A stretch of 63,221 bases of DNA, taken from Candidatus Desulfosporosinus nitrosoreducens (GTDB lineage Bacteria > Bacillota > Desulfitobacteriia > Desulfitobacteriales > Desulfitobacteriaceae). Shown here piece after piece: positions 7,984-16,779 of the stretch. Below the pieces are notes generated by a model that worked only from the letters and a program-made list of their open reading frames with translations, made no database searches and was not told the DNA's origin. The position numbers and the translations under genes are program-made. The stretch's first letter is position 1. The number at the start of each line of letters is the position of its first letter. The stretch lies in the NCBI RefSeq assembly GCF_030954495.1, contig NZ_JAVHUW010000028.1, forward strand, positions 1 to 63,221. The letters run 5' to 3'.

Positions 7984-8016
7984 TGTCTAATTTTTAAAAA
8001 CCATCTCAGGTAGACA
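7984..8016. promoter_or_regulatory. Candidate upstream activator site 2
   Basis: The same half-sites recur: TGTCTA at 7984-7989 and TAGACA at 8011-8016, now 21 bases apart. Together with site 1 this gives four copies of the hexamer in 130 bp, all upstream of the sigma-54 promoter, which supports binding by the adjacent Fis-type regulator. Confidence 0.5.
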
Positions 8017-8076
8017 TTATATAGAAAAGCTTATCATGGCAGGAATTCAAGATTCAGAATCTATTGAATAAATAAA

Positions 8077-8092
8077 TGGCACGAAAATTGCA
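8077..8092 (+). promoter_or_regulatory. Sigma-54 (-24/-12) promoter of the hbd operon
   Basis: TGGCACG-AAAA-TTGCA matches the consensus exactly: GG at 8078-8079 and GC at 8090-8091 with 10 bases between them. Transcription would start near 8104, giving a leader of about 60 nt before the GTG of hbd. Confidence 0.93.
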
Positions 8093-8166
8093 TTAAGATT
8101 CGGTCGATTCGGGAATCACCCATTTCTGCGGGATTATAAATTTGAATAGAAAAAGGAGGAGCATTA

Positions 8167-9012
8167 GTGAAAACAATCATGGTTATCGGGGCAGGACAAA
8201 TGGGTGGCGGGATCGCCCAAGTCGCAGCTCAAGCGGGTTACAAAGTTATTTTGAACGACATCAAAGAAGAATTCGTAAATCGTGGCTTTGGAATTATTGA
8301 GAAGAACCTAAACCGTTCTGTAGAAAAAGGAAAGCTGAAAGCTGAGGAAAAAGGAGACATTTTAGGTCGCATCACAAAATCAACTTCTTTGCAAGATGCC
8401 GCTGCGGCAGATTTGGTGATCGAAGCTGCTGTAGAAAATATGGCAATTAAAGTTCAGGTGTTTTCCCAACTTGATGTCATTTGTCCCGAACATACAATTC
8501 TTGCCACAAATACTTCATCGCTTCCTATTACAGAAATTGCAGCCTGCACTAAGCGCCCGGAAAAAGTGATCGGGATGCACTTTATGAATCCTGTTCCCGT
8601 GATGAAACTTGTTGAAGTCATTCGCGGCTTAGCAACGAGTGATGAAGTCTATAACCTCATCCAAGATTTAAGCCTAAAAATGGGCAAAACTCCCGTAGAG
8701 GTTAACGATGCTCCAGGTTTTGTCGCCAACCGTATTTTGATTCCCATGCTGAATGAAGCCGTTTATACGCTTTATGAAGGAATCGCAACCGTTGAAGCTA
8801 TTGATGACGTCATGAAATTAGGAATGAACCATCCAATGGGCCCGCTGGCCTTAGCGGATTTGATTGGTCTTGACACTGTCTTGTCAATTATGGAAGTTCT
8901 CCATGAAGGACTGGGCGATAAATATCGTCCTTGCCCCTTACTCCGAAAATATGTTAAAGCCGGCTGGCTGGGACGCAAGACCGGTCGAGGTTTTTATCAA
9001 TACGAGGCGTAA
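8167..9012 (+). CDS. hbd: 3-hydroxybutyryl-CoA dehydrogenase
   Basis: A 281-residue enzyme of the usual length. It oxidises or forms (S)-3-hydroxybutyryl-CoA with NAD(P). The N-terminal Rossmann motif [11 protein letters not shown] is at ~7-17, an acidic residue follows the second strand (ILNDIK), and [11 protein letters not shown] and the catalytic-His segment [17 protein letters not shown] are at ~115-155. The C-terminal helical domain includes [15 protein letters not shown] 8167 follows AAAGGAGGAGC. It is the first gene of hbd-crt-bcd-thl behind the sigma-54 promoter; the 104-bp gap to crt has no evident terminator. Confidence 0.95.
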   Translation: MKTIMVIGAGQMGGGIAQVAAQAGYKVILNDIKEEFVNRGFGIIEKNLNRSVEKGKLKAEEKGDILGRITKSTSLQDAAAADLVIEAAVENMAIKVQVFSQLDVICPEHTILATNTSSLPITEIAACTKRPEKVIGMHFMNPVPVMKLVEVIRGLATSDEVYNLIQDLSLKMGKTPVEVNDAPGFVANRILIPMLNEAVYTLYEGIATVEAIDDVMKLGMNHPMGPLALADLIGLDTVLSIMEVLHEGLGDKYRPCPLLRKYVKAGWLGRKTGRGFYQYEA

Positions 9013-9116
9013 CTATCCAAGCTTATAGAACTTTTCGAGGCAAAGTTTTGGAGAGATAGACGCGCACTCAAGGAATCATTTTTTATTAAGATCCGTAAAA
9101 ACAAGGGGGTCAAAGC

Positions 9117-9899
9117 GTGGAGTACGCAAATCTTTTGTTAGAACGTCAAGGCAATGTTGCTATCCTAACCATTAATCGCCCGAAAGCTTTGAACGCTTTA
9201 AATAGCGACACATTATCAGAACTGTCCACTGCTCTCGATGAGTTAGGGAGGGATTCTGGTGTCAAGGTTGTGATTGTCACCGGGAGTGGCGAAAAGGCCT
9301 TTATCGCAGGAGCGGATATTTCTCAAATGAAAGATTTTACTCCCTTAGAGGGCCGACGCTTTGCTCAATTGGGACAAGCGACGTTCCGCAAGTTTGAACT
9401 CTTACCTCAACCTGTGATTGCGGCTGTCAACGGTTTCGCTCTGGGCGGAGGATGCGAATTAGCAATGGCTTGCGACATTCGTCTCGCCAGCGAAAACGCC
9501 AAATTTGGTCAACCGGAGGTAACCTTAGGGCTTACTGCCGGTTTTGGCGGTACACAGCGCTTACCTCGTTTAGTTGGTACAGGACTTGCCAGTGAATTAT
9601 TGTTTACCGGTGATATTATTGATGCGCAGGAAGCTTACCGCATAGGGCTGGTGAATCGCCTTTATCCGGCGGATTCTCTTCTGGCAGAAGCCCAAAAACT
9701 CGCTCAGAGAATTGCCGGACGAGCCCCTGTGGCGGTACAGTTAAGTAAAACTGCCATCCAACGAGGAATTAATCTGGATTTAGATAGTGCTCAGGCCTAT
9801 GAAGCGGAAGTTTTCGGCCTTACTTTTAGTACGTCGGACCAAACGGAAGGCTGCACTGCTTTTGTAGAAAAACGAAAGCCTGCTTTTGAAGGACGTTAG
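9117..9899 (+). CDS. crt: Enoyl-CoA hydratase / crotonase
   Basis: A 260-residue member of the crotonase fold. It hydrates crotonyl-CoA to 3-hydroxybutyryl-CoA (reversible). The oxyanion-hole segment AFIAGADISQM (~65-75) and the ALGGGCELAMACDI signature (~105-120) are present, with catalytic Glu residues in the GGGCE and the GQPEVTLG segment (~135-142). GTG 9117 follows AAGGGGG. It lies between hbd and bcd, matching its place in the C4 acyl-CoA cycle. Confidence 0.94.
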   Translation: MEYANLLLERQGNVAILTINRPKALNALNSDTLSELSTALDELGRDSGVKVVIVTGSGEKAFIAGADISQMKDFTPLEGRRFAQLGQATFRKFELLPQPVIAAVNGFALGGGCELAMACDIRLASENAKFGQPEVTLGLTAGFGGTQRLPRLVGTGLASELLFTGDIIDAQEAYRIGLVNRLYPADSLLAEAQKLAQRIAGRAPVAVQLSKTAIQRGINLDLDSAQAYEAEVFGLTFSTSDQTEGCTAFVEKRKPAFEGR

Positions 9900-9937
9900 A
9901 AACGCATTTTATGCATAAAGAAATTGGAGGGTGACTT

Positions 9938-11080
9938 ATGAATTTCGATTTAACTGAAGACCATGTTATGATGCGCAAAATGGTGCGCGATTTTGCCGAG
10001 AAAGAATGCGCTCCAGGTGCGGAACACCGCGATGAAACAGAAGAATTTTCTGTAGAGATTTGGAAAAAGGCCGGGGAGCTTGGCCTTGCCGGTATCACTT
10101 TTCCTGAAGAGTATGGCGGTGTAGGCGCGGACTATATTTCTTATGCTATCGCTGTTGAGGAGCTTTCCAGGGTTGATGCATCTGTGGGCGTAACGATCTC
10201 CGCGCACTCCAGCCTTTGTGCGAACCCTATTTATAAATTTGGTACGGAAGCACAAAAGAAAAAATATCTCGTTCCTTTAGCCACAGGTGAAAAACTGGGA
10301 GCTTTTGGCTTAACAGAGCCCATGGCAGGTTCGGATGCTTCCGGAACAAGAACAACGGCAGTTCGTAAAGGTGACGAATACATCTTAAACGGCAGCAAAA
10401 TATTTATTACTAATGCTTACTATGCCGATACCTATGTGGTTACGGCGCAAATGGATAAAAGTAAAGGAAACCGGGGAATCGCTGCCTTCATTGTGGAAAA
10501 GGGAATGCCAGGGTTTTCCTTTGGTAAAAAAGAGAAGAAGATGGGAATTCGTTCCTCGGCTACTTATGAATTAGTCTTTGAAGACGTTCATGTACCTGCT
10601 GAAAATCTGTTGGGTGAAGAGGGTCAAGGCTTCAAAATTGCTATGCAGACTCTGGACTTCGGTCGAATCGGCATCGCTTCCCAAGCTTTGGGCATCGCTC
10701 AAGGTGCCTATGAGCAATGCATGAAGTATACAAAAGAACGTGTGCAATTCGGCAAAGCTATTTCAGAGTTCCAAAACACCCAGTTTAAACTGGCAGATAT
10801 GGCTACTCAAATTGAAGCAGCCCGCTTGCTTGTTTATAAAGCCTGCAAAATGGCGGATCAGCATGTTCCCGTTTCCAAGGCTTCGGCAATGGCCAAATTA
10901 TTCGCCTCTGAAACGGCAATGGCTGTGACTACCATGGGAGTTCAACTCCACGGAGGATATGGCTATACTCGTGAGTATCCTGCTGAGCGCATGATGCGGG
11001 ATGCGAAAATTACCGAGATTTATGAAGGAACTAATGAAATTCAACGCGTCGTTATCAGCAGCCATATCCTGAAAGGATAA
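9938..11080 (+). CDS. bcd: Short-chain (butyryl-CoA) acyl-CoA dehydrogenase
   Basis: A 380-residue flavoenzyme of standard length. It interconverts butyryl-CoA and crotonyl-CoA with an electron-transferring flavoprotein as partner. Recognisable segments are [15 protein letters not shown] (~120-135, FAD/substrate), [13 protein letters not shown], and [30 protein letters not shown] split over ~338-370, which contains the catalytic Glu in [12 protein letters not shown] 9938 follows TTGGAGGGTG. No etfA/etfB genes are next to it, although in many clostridia they are; electrons must go to an EtfAB encoded elsewhere. Direction (butyrate synthesis or oxidation) cannot be read from sequence. Confidence 0.94.
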   Translation: MNFDLTEDHVMMRKMVRDFAEKECAPGAEHRDETEEFSVEIWKKAGELGLAGITFPEEYGGVGADYISYAIAVEELSRVDASVGVTISAHSSLCANPIYKFGTEAQKKKYLVPLATGEKLGAFGLTEPMAGSDASGTRTTAVRKGDEYILNGSKIFITNAYYADTYVVTAQMDKSKGNRGIAAFIVEKGMPGFSFGKKEKKMGIRSSATYELVFEDVHVPAENLLGEEGQGFKIAMQTLDFGRIGIASQALGIAQGAYEQCMKYTKERVQFGKAISEFQNTQFKLADMATQIEAARLLVYKACKMADQHVPVSKASAMAKLFASETAMAVTTMGVQLHGGYGYTREYPAERMMRDAKITEIYEGTNEIQRVVISSHILKG

Positions 11081-11128
11081 TCCACTCGTTGTCAGAGTTT
11101 CTAAAATATTGCTGTAGGAGATGACTTA

Positions 11129-12307
11129 ATGAGAGACGTTGTTATCGTTAGCGCAGTTCGTACGCCAGTGGGTTCTTTTGGTGGGGCATTAGGACAGATT
11201 CCTGCCGCCGAATTAGGAGCCATTGTCATTAAGGAAGCGCTCAAAAGAGCCGGAATTGCTCCCGATCAAGTTGACGAGGTTATTTTGGGCAACGTGCTGC
11301 AAGGTGGACTGGGGCAGAATACTGCCCGCCAGGCGGCGATGAAAGCCGGAATTCCTCAGGAAGTTCCTTCCTGGACTCTAAATAAAGTTTGCGGTTCCGG
11401 TATTAAATCTGTTGTTTGCGCCGCACAGGCCATTATCGCGGGAGATGCGGATATAGTCATCGCCGGTGGCATGGAAAGCATGTCTTTGGCTCCCTATGTT
11501 CTCCCTAAAGCACGAACAGGCTATAGAATGGGAAATGCCACTGTCGTTGATTTAATGGTTAACGATGGCTTAACCGATGCTTTTGACAATATTCACATGG
11601 GAATTACCGCTGAAAATATTGCCGAGCAGTTCGGCATTTCTCGTGAGGAACAGGACCGCTATGCCGTATCAAGCCAGAATCGCGCGGAAGCGGCAATTAA
11701 AGCCGGGAAGTTCGATGAAGAGATCGTCTCGGTTACTATTCCTCAGCGCAAGGGAGATCCTCTGGTTATTTCCAAAGATGAATTCCCACGTTTCGGCGCA
11801 ACCTACGAAAGTGTTGCCAAACTGAAGGGAGCCTTCAAAAAAGACGGTACCGTGACGGCCGGCAATGCCTCAGGTATCAATGATGGCGCAGCAGCTGTGG
11901 TTGTTATGGCCAAGGAAAAGGCTCTGGAATTAGGCTTAAAACCCTTAGTCACTATTAAATCATGGGCTTCAGCCGGAGTTGACCCCCGCATTATGGGTAC
12001 CGGTCCGATTCCCGCAAGCCGTAAGGCTTTGGAAAAGGCCGGCTTGAAGATTGAAGATATCGACCTTGTTGAAGCGAATGAAGCTTTCGCTTCTCAAACC
12101 TTAGAAGTAGCTAAAGAATTAAACCTTGATATGGAAAAAACAAATGTCAATGGGGGAGCTATTGCTTTGGGTCATCCGGTCGGGGCTTCAGGGACGCGGA
12201 TTTTAGTTACATTACTTCATGAAATGAAGCGCAGAAATTCACAACGCGGCTTAGCTACGCTGTGTATTGGCGGTGGACAAGGTATCGCTCTAATTGTTGA
12301 ACGCTAG
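11129..12307 (+). CDS. thlA: Acetyl-CoA acetyltransferase (thiolase)
   Basis: A 392-residue biosynthetic-type thiolase condensing two acetyl-CoA to acetoacetyl-CoA, or the reverse. The nucleophile Cys lies in [12 protein letters not shown] (~88), the NEAFA motif at ~316, the catalytic His in [14 protein letters not shown] (~345-358), and the second Cys in LCIGGGQG (~378). ATG 11129 follows a TAGGAG site. As the last gene of the operon it completes the set needed to go from acetyl-CoA to butyryl-CoA. A terminator starts 24 bases after the stop. A divergent second thiolase is encoded at 47410. Confidence 0.95.
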   Translation: MRDVVIVSAVRTPVGSFGGALGQIPAAELGAIVIKEALKRAGIAPDQVDEVILGNVLQGGLGQNTARQAAMKAGIPQEVPSWTLNKVCGSGIKSVVCAAQAIIAGDADIVIAGGMESMSLAPYVLPKARTGYRMGNATVVDLMVNDGLTDAFDNIHMGITAENIAEQFGISREEQDRYAVSSQNRAEAAIKAGKFDEEIVSVTIPQRKGDPLVISKDEFPRFGATYESVAKLKGAFKKDGTVTAGNASGINDGAAAVVVMAKEKALELGLKPLVTIKSWASAGVDPRIMGTGPIPASRKALEKAGLKIEDIDLVEANEAFASQTLEVAKELNLDMEKTNVNGGAIALGHPVGASGTRILVTLLHEMKRRNSQRGLATLCIGGGQGIALIVER

Positions 12308-12330
12308 AATGTTATTGAGCGAATGATTTG

Positions 12331-12379
12331 AAATAGGCTTGCAACAACAGTTTTACTGCTGCAAGCCTATTTTTCTTTT
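12331..12379 (+). terminator. Intrinsic terminator of the hbd-thl operon
   Basis: AATAGGCTTGCA (12332-12343) pairs perfectly with TGCAAGCCTATT (12360-12371), followed by TTTTCTTTT. Confidence 0.9.
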
Positions 12380-12387
12380 AAACTTTC

Positions 12388-12420
12388 AACTTGCAAGCGC
12401 TGGGTTGCAAGTTTTTGTTT
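12388..12420 (+). terminator. Second hairpin with T-run, tandem terminator
   Basis: AACTTGCAA (12388-12396), an 8-base loop, TTGCAAGTT (12405-12413), then TTTGTTTTG. It lies 9 bases after the previous hairpin and shares the CTTGCA/TGCAAG core, so it may be a backup terminator or a dyad in the gap upstream region. Confidence 0.6.
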
Positions 12421-12572
12421 TGTTTAGGGAACCCTAAAGGCATATAAACAATAAAATGTGTAAGTAAACATTTTTGTAGCAGGAATTTGTTTATTTGCAC
12501 AGAATAAATGTTAATTAGCAGGTTATGCTTTCCAGCTTCAAGGTTGGATCAATTAAGAGGAGGTTTATACAC

Positions 12573-13583
12573 ATGAGTTTACGCGTGGCAATTAATGGGT
12601 TCGGTAGAATTGGCAGACTGACACTTCGTGCTGCCCTGAAACAGTCACTCCCTTTTGAGGTTGTAGCAATTAATGACTTGGGAAGCCCGGATTTATTGGC
12701 GCATCTTTTTAAGTATGACTCTGTCCATGGTATCCTTACCAATTCAGTTGAAATTGACGGTCAGACCATGATCGTCGACGGAAAACGCATTGAGATTTTA
12801 GCGGAAAGGAATCCTTCAGACTTGCCTTGGGCAAAACTAGGGGTTGACCTTGTCATCGAATCAACGGGGCGCTTCACGAAACGCGAAGGGGCGTCACAGC
12901 ACCTTACTGCAGGAGCTAAAAAGGTAGTTATTTCCGCACCGGCCAAAAATGAAGATATAACCATCGTTATGGGCGTCAATGAAGATAAATACGATCCCCA
13001 AAATCATCATATTGTCTCCAATGCCTCCTGCACGACGAACTGCCTCGCACCGGTTGCCAAAGTCTTGCTCAATGCTTTTGGCATTGAACAAGGGATGATG
13101 ACGACGACTCACTCCGTAACTAATGACCAGCGTATTCTGGATTTGGAGCATTCGGATTGGCGCAGAGCAAGAGCCGCTTATCAATCAATGATTCCAACGA
13201 CAACAGGTGCGGCTAAAGCGGTAACTCTCGTTCTTCCCGAATTGACGGGGAAAATGAATGGCCTGGCGGTACGGGTTCCTACGCCTAATGTCTCCTTGGT
13301 TGACTTCGTAGCTAATTTGAGCAAGCCAACGACTAAGGAAGAAGTCAATGAGGTTTTGCGCCAAGCAGCCGATAACGAATTAAAAGGTATCCTTGAGTAT
13401 ACGGATCTGCCGCTTGTTTCGCACGATTTTAACGGGAACCCGGCAAGCTCGATTGTCGACGGTTTGTCAACTATGATGATGGGCGATCGAATGGTTAAAG
13501 TATTGTCTTGGTACGATAACGAGTGGGGTTATTCCAACCGCGTTGTCGATTTGGTAAAAATGATTGCGGCTAAAGGTCTGTAA
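12573..13583 (+). CDS. gap: Glyceraldehyde-3-phosphate dehydrogenase, type I
   Basis: A 336-residue glycolytic enzyme that oxidises glyceraldehyde 3-phosphate to 1,3-bisphosphoglycerate with NAD. The Rossmann start [10 protein letters not shown] (~7-16), the NAD-favouring Asp in INDLGSP (~34), the active-site SNASCTTNC with Cys153, and the C-terminal [15 protein letters not shown] are all present. ATG 12573 is chosen because AGAGGAGG precedes it; an in-frame ATG 48 bases upstream has no ribosome site and would add residues not seen in the family. It is followed after 17 bp by pyk rather than the usual pgk-tpi-pgm-eno. Confidence 0.96.
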   Translation: MSLRVAINGFGRIGRLTLRAALKQSLPFEVVAINDLGSPDLLAHLFKYDSVHGILTNSVEIDGQTMIVDGKRIEILAERNPSDLPWAKLGVDLVIESTGRFTKREGASQHLTAGAKKVVISAPAKNEDITIVMGVNEDKYDPQNHHIVSNASCTTNCLAPVAKVLLNAFGIEQGMMTTTHSVTNDQRILDLEHSDWRRARAAYQSMIPTTTGAAKAVTLVLPELTGKMNGLAVRVPTPNVSLVDFVANLSKPTTKEEVNEVLRQAADNELKGILEYTDLPLVSHDFNGNPASSIVDGLSTMMMGDRMVKVLSWYDNEWGYSNRVVDLVKMIAAKGL

Positions 13584-13600
13584 CCGGGAGGAAATACAGC

Positions 13601-15334
13601 ATGAGAAGGACTAAAATTGTCTGCACGATAGGTCCGGCAAGTGAGTCTAATGAAAATGTTCGAGCGCTTCTAGCGGCGGGAATGGATGTTGCGCGCTTAA
13701 ATTTCTCGCATGGGACCCATGAGGAGCATGGCCGAAGAATTGCTGTTTTGAAAGAAGAAGCTGCTAAAATCGGCAAGCATTTAGGTATTCTTCTCGATAC
13801 AAAAGGCCCGGAAGTGCGCACCGGAATGGTCCCGGATGAAGGAGTTAAGTTAGAAAACGGAGCTGTTTTCTCACTGGATATTGATCTCAGTCCGGGGAAT
13901 CAGAATCGGGTGGGCATAACTCATAAAACTCTCTGGCAAAGTGTTAAGCCGGGTACCCATATCTTAATCGACGACGGTCAAATTGATTTGGAAGTAAGCT
14001 CAGCGGAGAAAGAAACGATTCAAACCGTCGTTTGCAACGGTGGAGTTCTCAAGTCGCAAAAAGGAGTTAATGTTCCGGGTATCCATGTCGATTTGCCGGC
14101 AGTTACGGGTAAGGATATTGAGGACATCCGCTTTGGCATTTCTCAGGGAATTGATTTCATTGCCGCCTCCTTTACTCAGAAAGCGGTTGACATTCTAGAT
14201 GTGCGCAGAATTGTCGAAGAGATGGGAGCTAACGTTCAGATCATTGCTAAAATAGAAAGCCAAGAAGGACTGAAAAATTTAGATGAAATTTTAGAGGTCT
14301 CTGATGGTTTAATGGTTGCCCGGGGAGATTTAGGCGTTGAAATTCCCGTTGAGGAAGTACCCATCCATCAAAAGGAAATGATCACAAAATGTAACCTGCT
14401 GGGAAAACCGGTAATCGTTGCGACTCAAATGCTGGATTCCATGATTCGTCAGCCGCGGCCTACCCGCGCGGAAGCCAGCGATGTTGCCAATGCTATTTGG
14501 GATGGAACAGATGCCATTATGCTCTCCGGTGAAACAGCAGCCGGTCAGTTCCCTTTGCAATCGGTTCAAATGATGGATAAAATAGCGCGGAGTACTGAGA
14601 AAACCTCTTTAGGGAAGCAGGCAACCCGGCACCCTCAGCTAAATGTAGCCGAGGCAATAAGTTTTGCAAGTTATACCATCGCTAAAGATTTGGAAGCAGC
14701 CGCTATTCTTACCCCTACACACTCAGGGCTGACAGCGCGAATGATTTCCAAATATCGCCCCAAAGCTTTAATTGTGGCGGCAACTCCTTTTGAAGCAACG
14801 GCCAGAAAACTGTCTTTGCAATGGGGAGTTCAACCCCTTGTGGTTCCCGAAAGTCCAGGGACTGACCAAATGTTGTCCGTTGCCGTGAATTCAGCTCTCA
14901 ACAAAAATTACGTCAGCTCCGGCGATGTCGTCGTGATTACTGCGGGCGTGCCAATTGGCAAAGTCGGCTCAACCAATATGATTAAGGTTCAAATTATAGG
15001 AAACATTCTCACCAAAGGTACGGGTATTGGGCGTAAATCCTATTCAGGGCTGGCTAAGAAAGTCAAAAACCCGGATCAGGATACGATTAACCAGGGAGAT
15101 ATCCTGATTGCGGAGAGCAGCGATGCCAGGTTTGTTTCTCTTATTGCTCAAGCCGGCGCACTCGTCGTTGAAGAAGGCGGACTGACCTCCCATGCGGCAA
15201 TTGCGGCGCTGCAGTATGGGATACCTGCAATTGTCGGCGTACCCGAGGCTTTCACAAAGGTGGCAAATGGGCAGTTGATAACTGTTGACGCTCTGACCGG
15301 CATAGTGTATGAAGGTTCGGTGAGTATCCTGTAA
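13601..15334 (+). CDS. pyk: Pyruvate kinase with C-terminal PEP-utiliser domain
   Basis: A 577-residue enzyme converting PEP and ADP to pyruvate and ATP. The N-terminal RRTKIVCTIGPAS and ARLNFSHG, the active-site segment IIAKIESQEGLKNLDEI (~210-226), VARGDLGVEIP and the KPVIVATQMLDSM region are canonical. Residues beyond ~475 form the extra C-terminal domain of Bacillus-type enzymes, resembling the phospho-His domain of PEP synthase, with GGLTSHAAIAALQYGIPAIVG split around ~527-546. ATG 13601 follows GGGAGG. It is co-directional with gap (17 bp apart) and the DeoR gene (20 bp), so the three are probably one transcript. Confidence 0.96.
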   Translation: MRRTKIVCTIGPASESNENVRALLAAGMDVARLNFSHGTHEEHGRRIAVLKEEAAKIGKHLGILLDTKGPEVRTGMVPDEGVKLENGAVFSLDIDLSPGNQNRVGITHKTLWQSVKPGTHILIDDGQIDLEVSSAEKETIQTVVCNGGVLKSQKGVNVPGIHVDLPAVTGKDIEDIRFGISQGIDFIAASFTQKAVDILDVRRIVEEMGANVQIIAKIESQEGLKNLDEILEVSDGLMVARGDLGVEIPVEEVPIHQKEMITKCNLLGKPVIVATQMLDSMIRQPRPTRAEASDVANAIWDGTDAIMLSGETAAGQFPLQSVQMMDKIARSTEKTSLGKQATRHPQLNVAEAISFASYTIAKDLEAAAILTPTHSGLTARMISKYRPKALIVAATPFEATARKLSLQWGVQPLVVPESPGTDQMLSVAVNSALNKNYVSSGDVVVITAGVPIGKVGSTNMIKVQIIGNILTKGTGIGRKSYSGLAKKVKNPDQDTINQGDILIAESSDARFVSLIAQAGALVVEEGGLTSHAAIAALQYGIPAIVGVPEAFTKVANGQLITVDALTGIVYEGSVSIL

Positions 15335-15354
15335 GCAGCGTGAGGGGGGAGATT

Positions 15355-16101
15355 GTGAGTTCTGAAAGGCAGGAAGAAATTCATCATTTGCTCCAAGCGC
15401 ATGGGAATTTAACCGTGGTTGAGTTGGCCCAGAGGTTTAATGTATCGGAAATGACGATTCGCCGGGATCTTAAGAACTTGGCAGCGATGGGTTTGATCCA
15501 ACGCGAACACGGACGAGCGATCTATCCTCCGGTTTCTATCATGGATACGTTGCTGAATATGGGAGAAGCGGAACAGGAAAAGGCAAGAATTGGTCATTTA
15601 GCGGCGACTCTTATCTCCGAAGGTGATTCAGTTATCCTGGATGCGGGCACTACGACGCTGGCCGTTGCCCAGGCGCTGAATACTAAATGTACTGTCATTA
15701 CCAACTCAATTCCCATCGCAAGTGTCTTGGGGAATCGGAATGAAATTACTGTATTATTGACCGGGGGGGAAGTCCGGAGCGGGACATTTGCCCTGGCTGG
15801 GCCGGTGACCCGTTCGGTCTTAAAAGGGTTTAATGCCGATAAACTGTTTTTAGGCGCCACTGGCGTAACGATTGAACGCGGCCTGTCGACTGCCAATATG
15901 CTGGAATCCGAGGTCAAGCAAGTGATGCTTAAAGTTGCCAAAGAAGTTATCCTTGTTGCCCATAGTGCCAAAATCGGACAAATATATTTTCATACCTTTG
16001 CCCGTTGGGATAGTATTCAAACCCTGGTTACGGATTCCAGTTTACCGGAATCTGTAAGAGAAAAGCTCAATTCTTTAGGCGTTAAGGTTCTCCTGGCTTA
16101 A
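15355..16101 (+). CDS. DeoR-family transcriptional regulator
   Basis: A 248-residue repressor-type protein: N-terminal winged HTH (LTVVELAQRFNVSEMTIRRD, ~20-40) and the DeoR effector domain, with the sugar-phosphate-binding signature GDSVILDAGTTTLAVAQAL (~90-108) and the LGATGV segment near ~170. Relatives sense phosphorylated sugars. GTG 15355 is taken as start because AGGGGGGAG lies directly before it; a GTG 15 bases upstream overlaps that site. It is placed immediately behind gap-pyk, so it may regulate its own glycolytic transcript, a role held by the unrelated CggR in Bacillus. That regulatory link is inference. Confidence 0.9.
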   Translation: MSSERQEEIHHLLQAHGNLTVVELAQRFNVSEMTIRRDLKNLAAMGLIQREHGRAIYPPVSIMDTLLNMGEAEQEKARIGHLAATLISEGDSVILDAGTTTLAVAQALNTKCTVITNSIPIASVLGNRNEITVLLTGGEVRSGTFALAGPVTRSVLKGFNADKLFLGATGVTIERGLSTANMLESEVKQVMLKVAKEVILVAHSAKIGQIYFHTFARWDSIQTLVTDSSLPESVREKLNSLGVKVLLA

Positions 16102-16157
16102 CTGAGATGAACGGTTAAATGTTAAGGTTTTGCAATGGTGAAGTTAAAGACGCTAAA

Positions 16158-16184
16158 AATTCCGCGCTGTCATGGCGCGGAATT
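16158..16184 (+). terminator. GC-rich hairpin after the gap-pyk-deoR unit
   Basis: AATTCCGCGC (16158-16167), a 7-base loop, GCGCGGAATT (16175-16184): a perfect 10-bp stem. The following ATAGTTGTTATTT is only weakly U-rich, so termination is likely but may be incomplete. Confidence 0.65.
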
Positions 16185-16201
16185 ATAGTTGTTATTTAGA
16201 G

Positions 16202-16233
16202 AAAGCACTTGGATAACTTAATCCAAATGCTTT
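16202..16233 (-). terminator. Hairpin terminating the minus-strand gene at 16244
   Basis: AAAGCACTTGGAT (16202-16214) and ATCCAAATGCTTT (16221-16233) pair over 13 positions with one mismatch that becomes a G-U pair on the minus-strand RNA. This suggests the minus strand is the functional one. Confidence 0.6.
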
Positions 16234-16243
16234 TGGAGCTTGA

Positions 16244-16531
16244 TTATTTGGGAAGAGTTTTAGTGTCGTTGGTGTGCCGCTTGAAGCTTTGCAGATCATG
16301 GGCAAAATTACCGCTATTCGTCATTTGATCATCAATTGTATCCTTGTCGATGGTACTTTGCGAACGATCATTCAGGACGTCAATCAGGCCTGCGTTTTGC
16401 AATTCGCTGGCAATTTCAAATAAGGAATCGCGCTTGGCGGCGGGCAAACGATTGACAAAACGGTTAATTTTCACGGGAGGAACAAGGTTGCGGATTTTGG
16501 CCCCTCCAAATTTTAGAATTCGTTCCGGCAT
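16244..16531 (-). CDS. Hypothetical protein, 95 residues
   Basis: Minus-strand ATG 16531 is preceded by AAGGAGGG at good spacing. The product begins MPERILKFGGAKIRNLVPP, is soluble and charged, and ends in a Lys/Thr-rich tail; I see no known domain. An opposite-strand frame at 16344-16631 lacks a ribosome site and is treated as a shadow. The ribosome-site region AAGGAGGGAAATCCTT is itself self-complementary (AAGGA/TCCTT), so initiation could be structurally hindered. It is convergent with the deoR unit. Function unknown. Confidence 0.7.
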   Translation of the reverse strand: MPERILKFGGAKIRNLVPPVKINRFVNRLPAAKRDSLFEIASELQNAGLIDVLNDRSQSTIDKDTIDDQMTNSGNFAHDLQSFKRHTNDTKTLPK

Positions 16532-16665
16532 AAGGATTTCCCTCCTTATCGAAAATCAATTCTTTCATCACTTAGTATCTGTCATATGGTTAAAAAAATA
16601 CCTGGCCAATTATCTTAATCTTTTATTGTAAGTTTATTTTGAATCAAAAGGTATTTTGATCTTTC

Positions 16666-16672
16666 TGTCGAA
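16666..16672 (+). promoter_or_regulatory. Possible Spo0A box (TGTCGAA)
   Basis: CTTTCTGTCGAACAAA carries the 7-base core about 110 bp upstream of the MBL-fold gene and about 135 bp from the minus-strand gene start. It shares TTTCTGTCGAA with 6032-6042. Chance occurrence is not excluded. Confidence 0.2.
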
Positions 16673-16699
16673 CAAACTATAAGAATTAGCGAAAGAAAG

Positions 16700-16753
16700 A
16701 ACGTGCCCAGCTCATCATAGTATTAGCGTACTATAATGAGCTGGAAGCACGTT
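16700..16753. repeat. Long 22-bp hairpin directly before the MBL-fold gene
   Basis: The left arm AACGTGC-CCAGCTCAT-c-ATAGTA (16700-16722) pairs with the right arm TACTAT-a-ATGAGCTGG-aa-GCACGTT (16729-16753): 6 + 9 + 7 pairs around a 6-base loop, with one mismatch and one 2-base bulge. No T-run follows (TTGACC), so it is not an ordinary terminator. It ends 26 bases before the GTG of the next gene, where it could act as a leader structure or an operator. Confidence 0.75.
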
Positions 16754-16779
16754 GACCATTGGATGGAGGAAATAGTTTA

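Noticed and set aside
16344..16631. 95-codon + strand frame
   Set aside because: Overlaps the better supported minus-strand gene at 16244-16531 and lacks a ribosome site.
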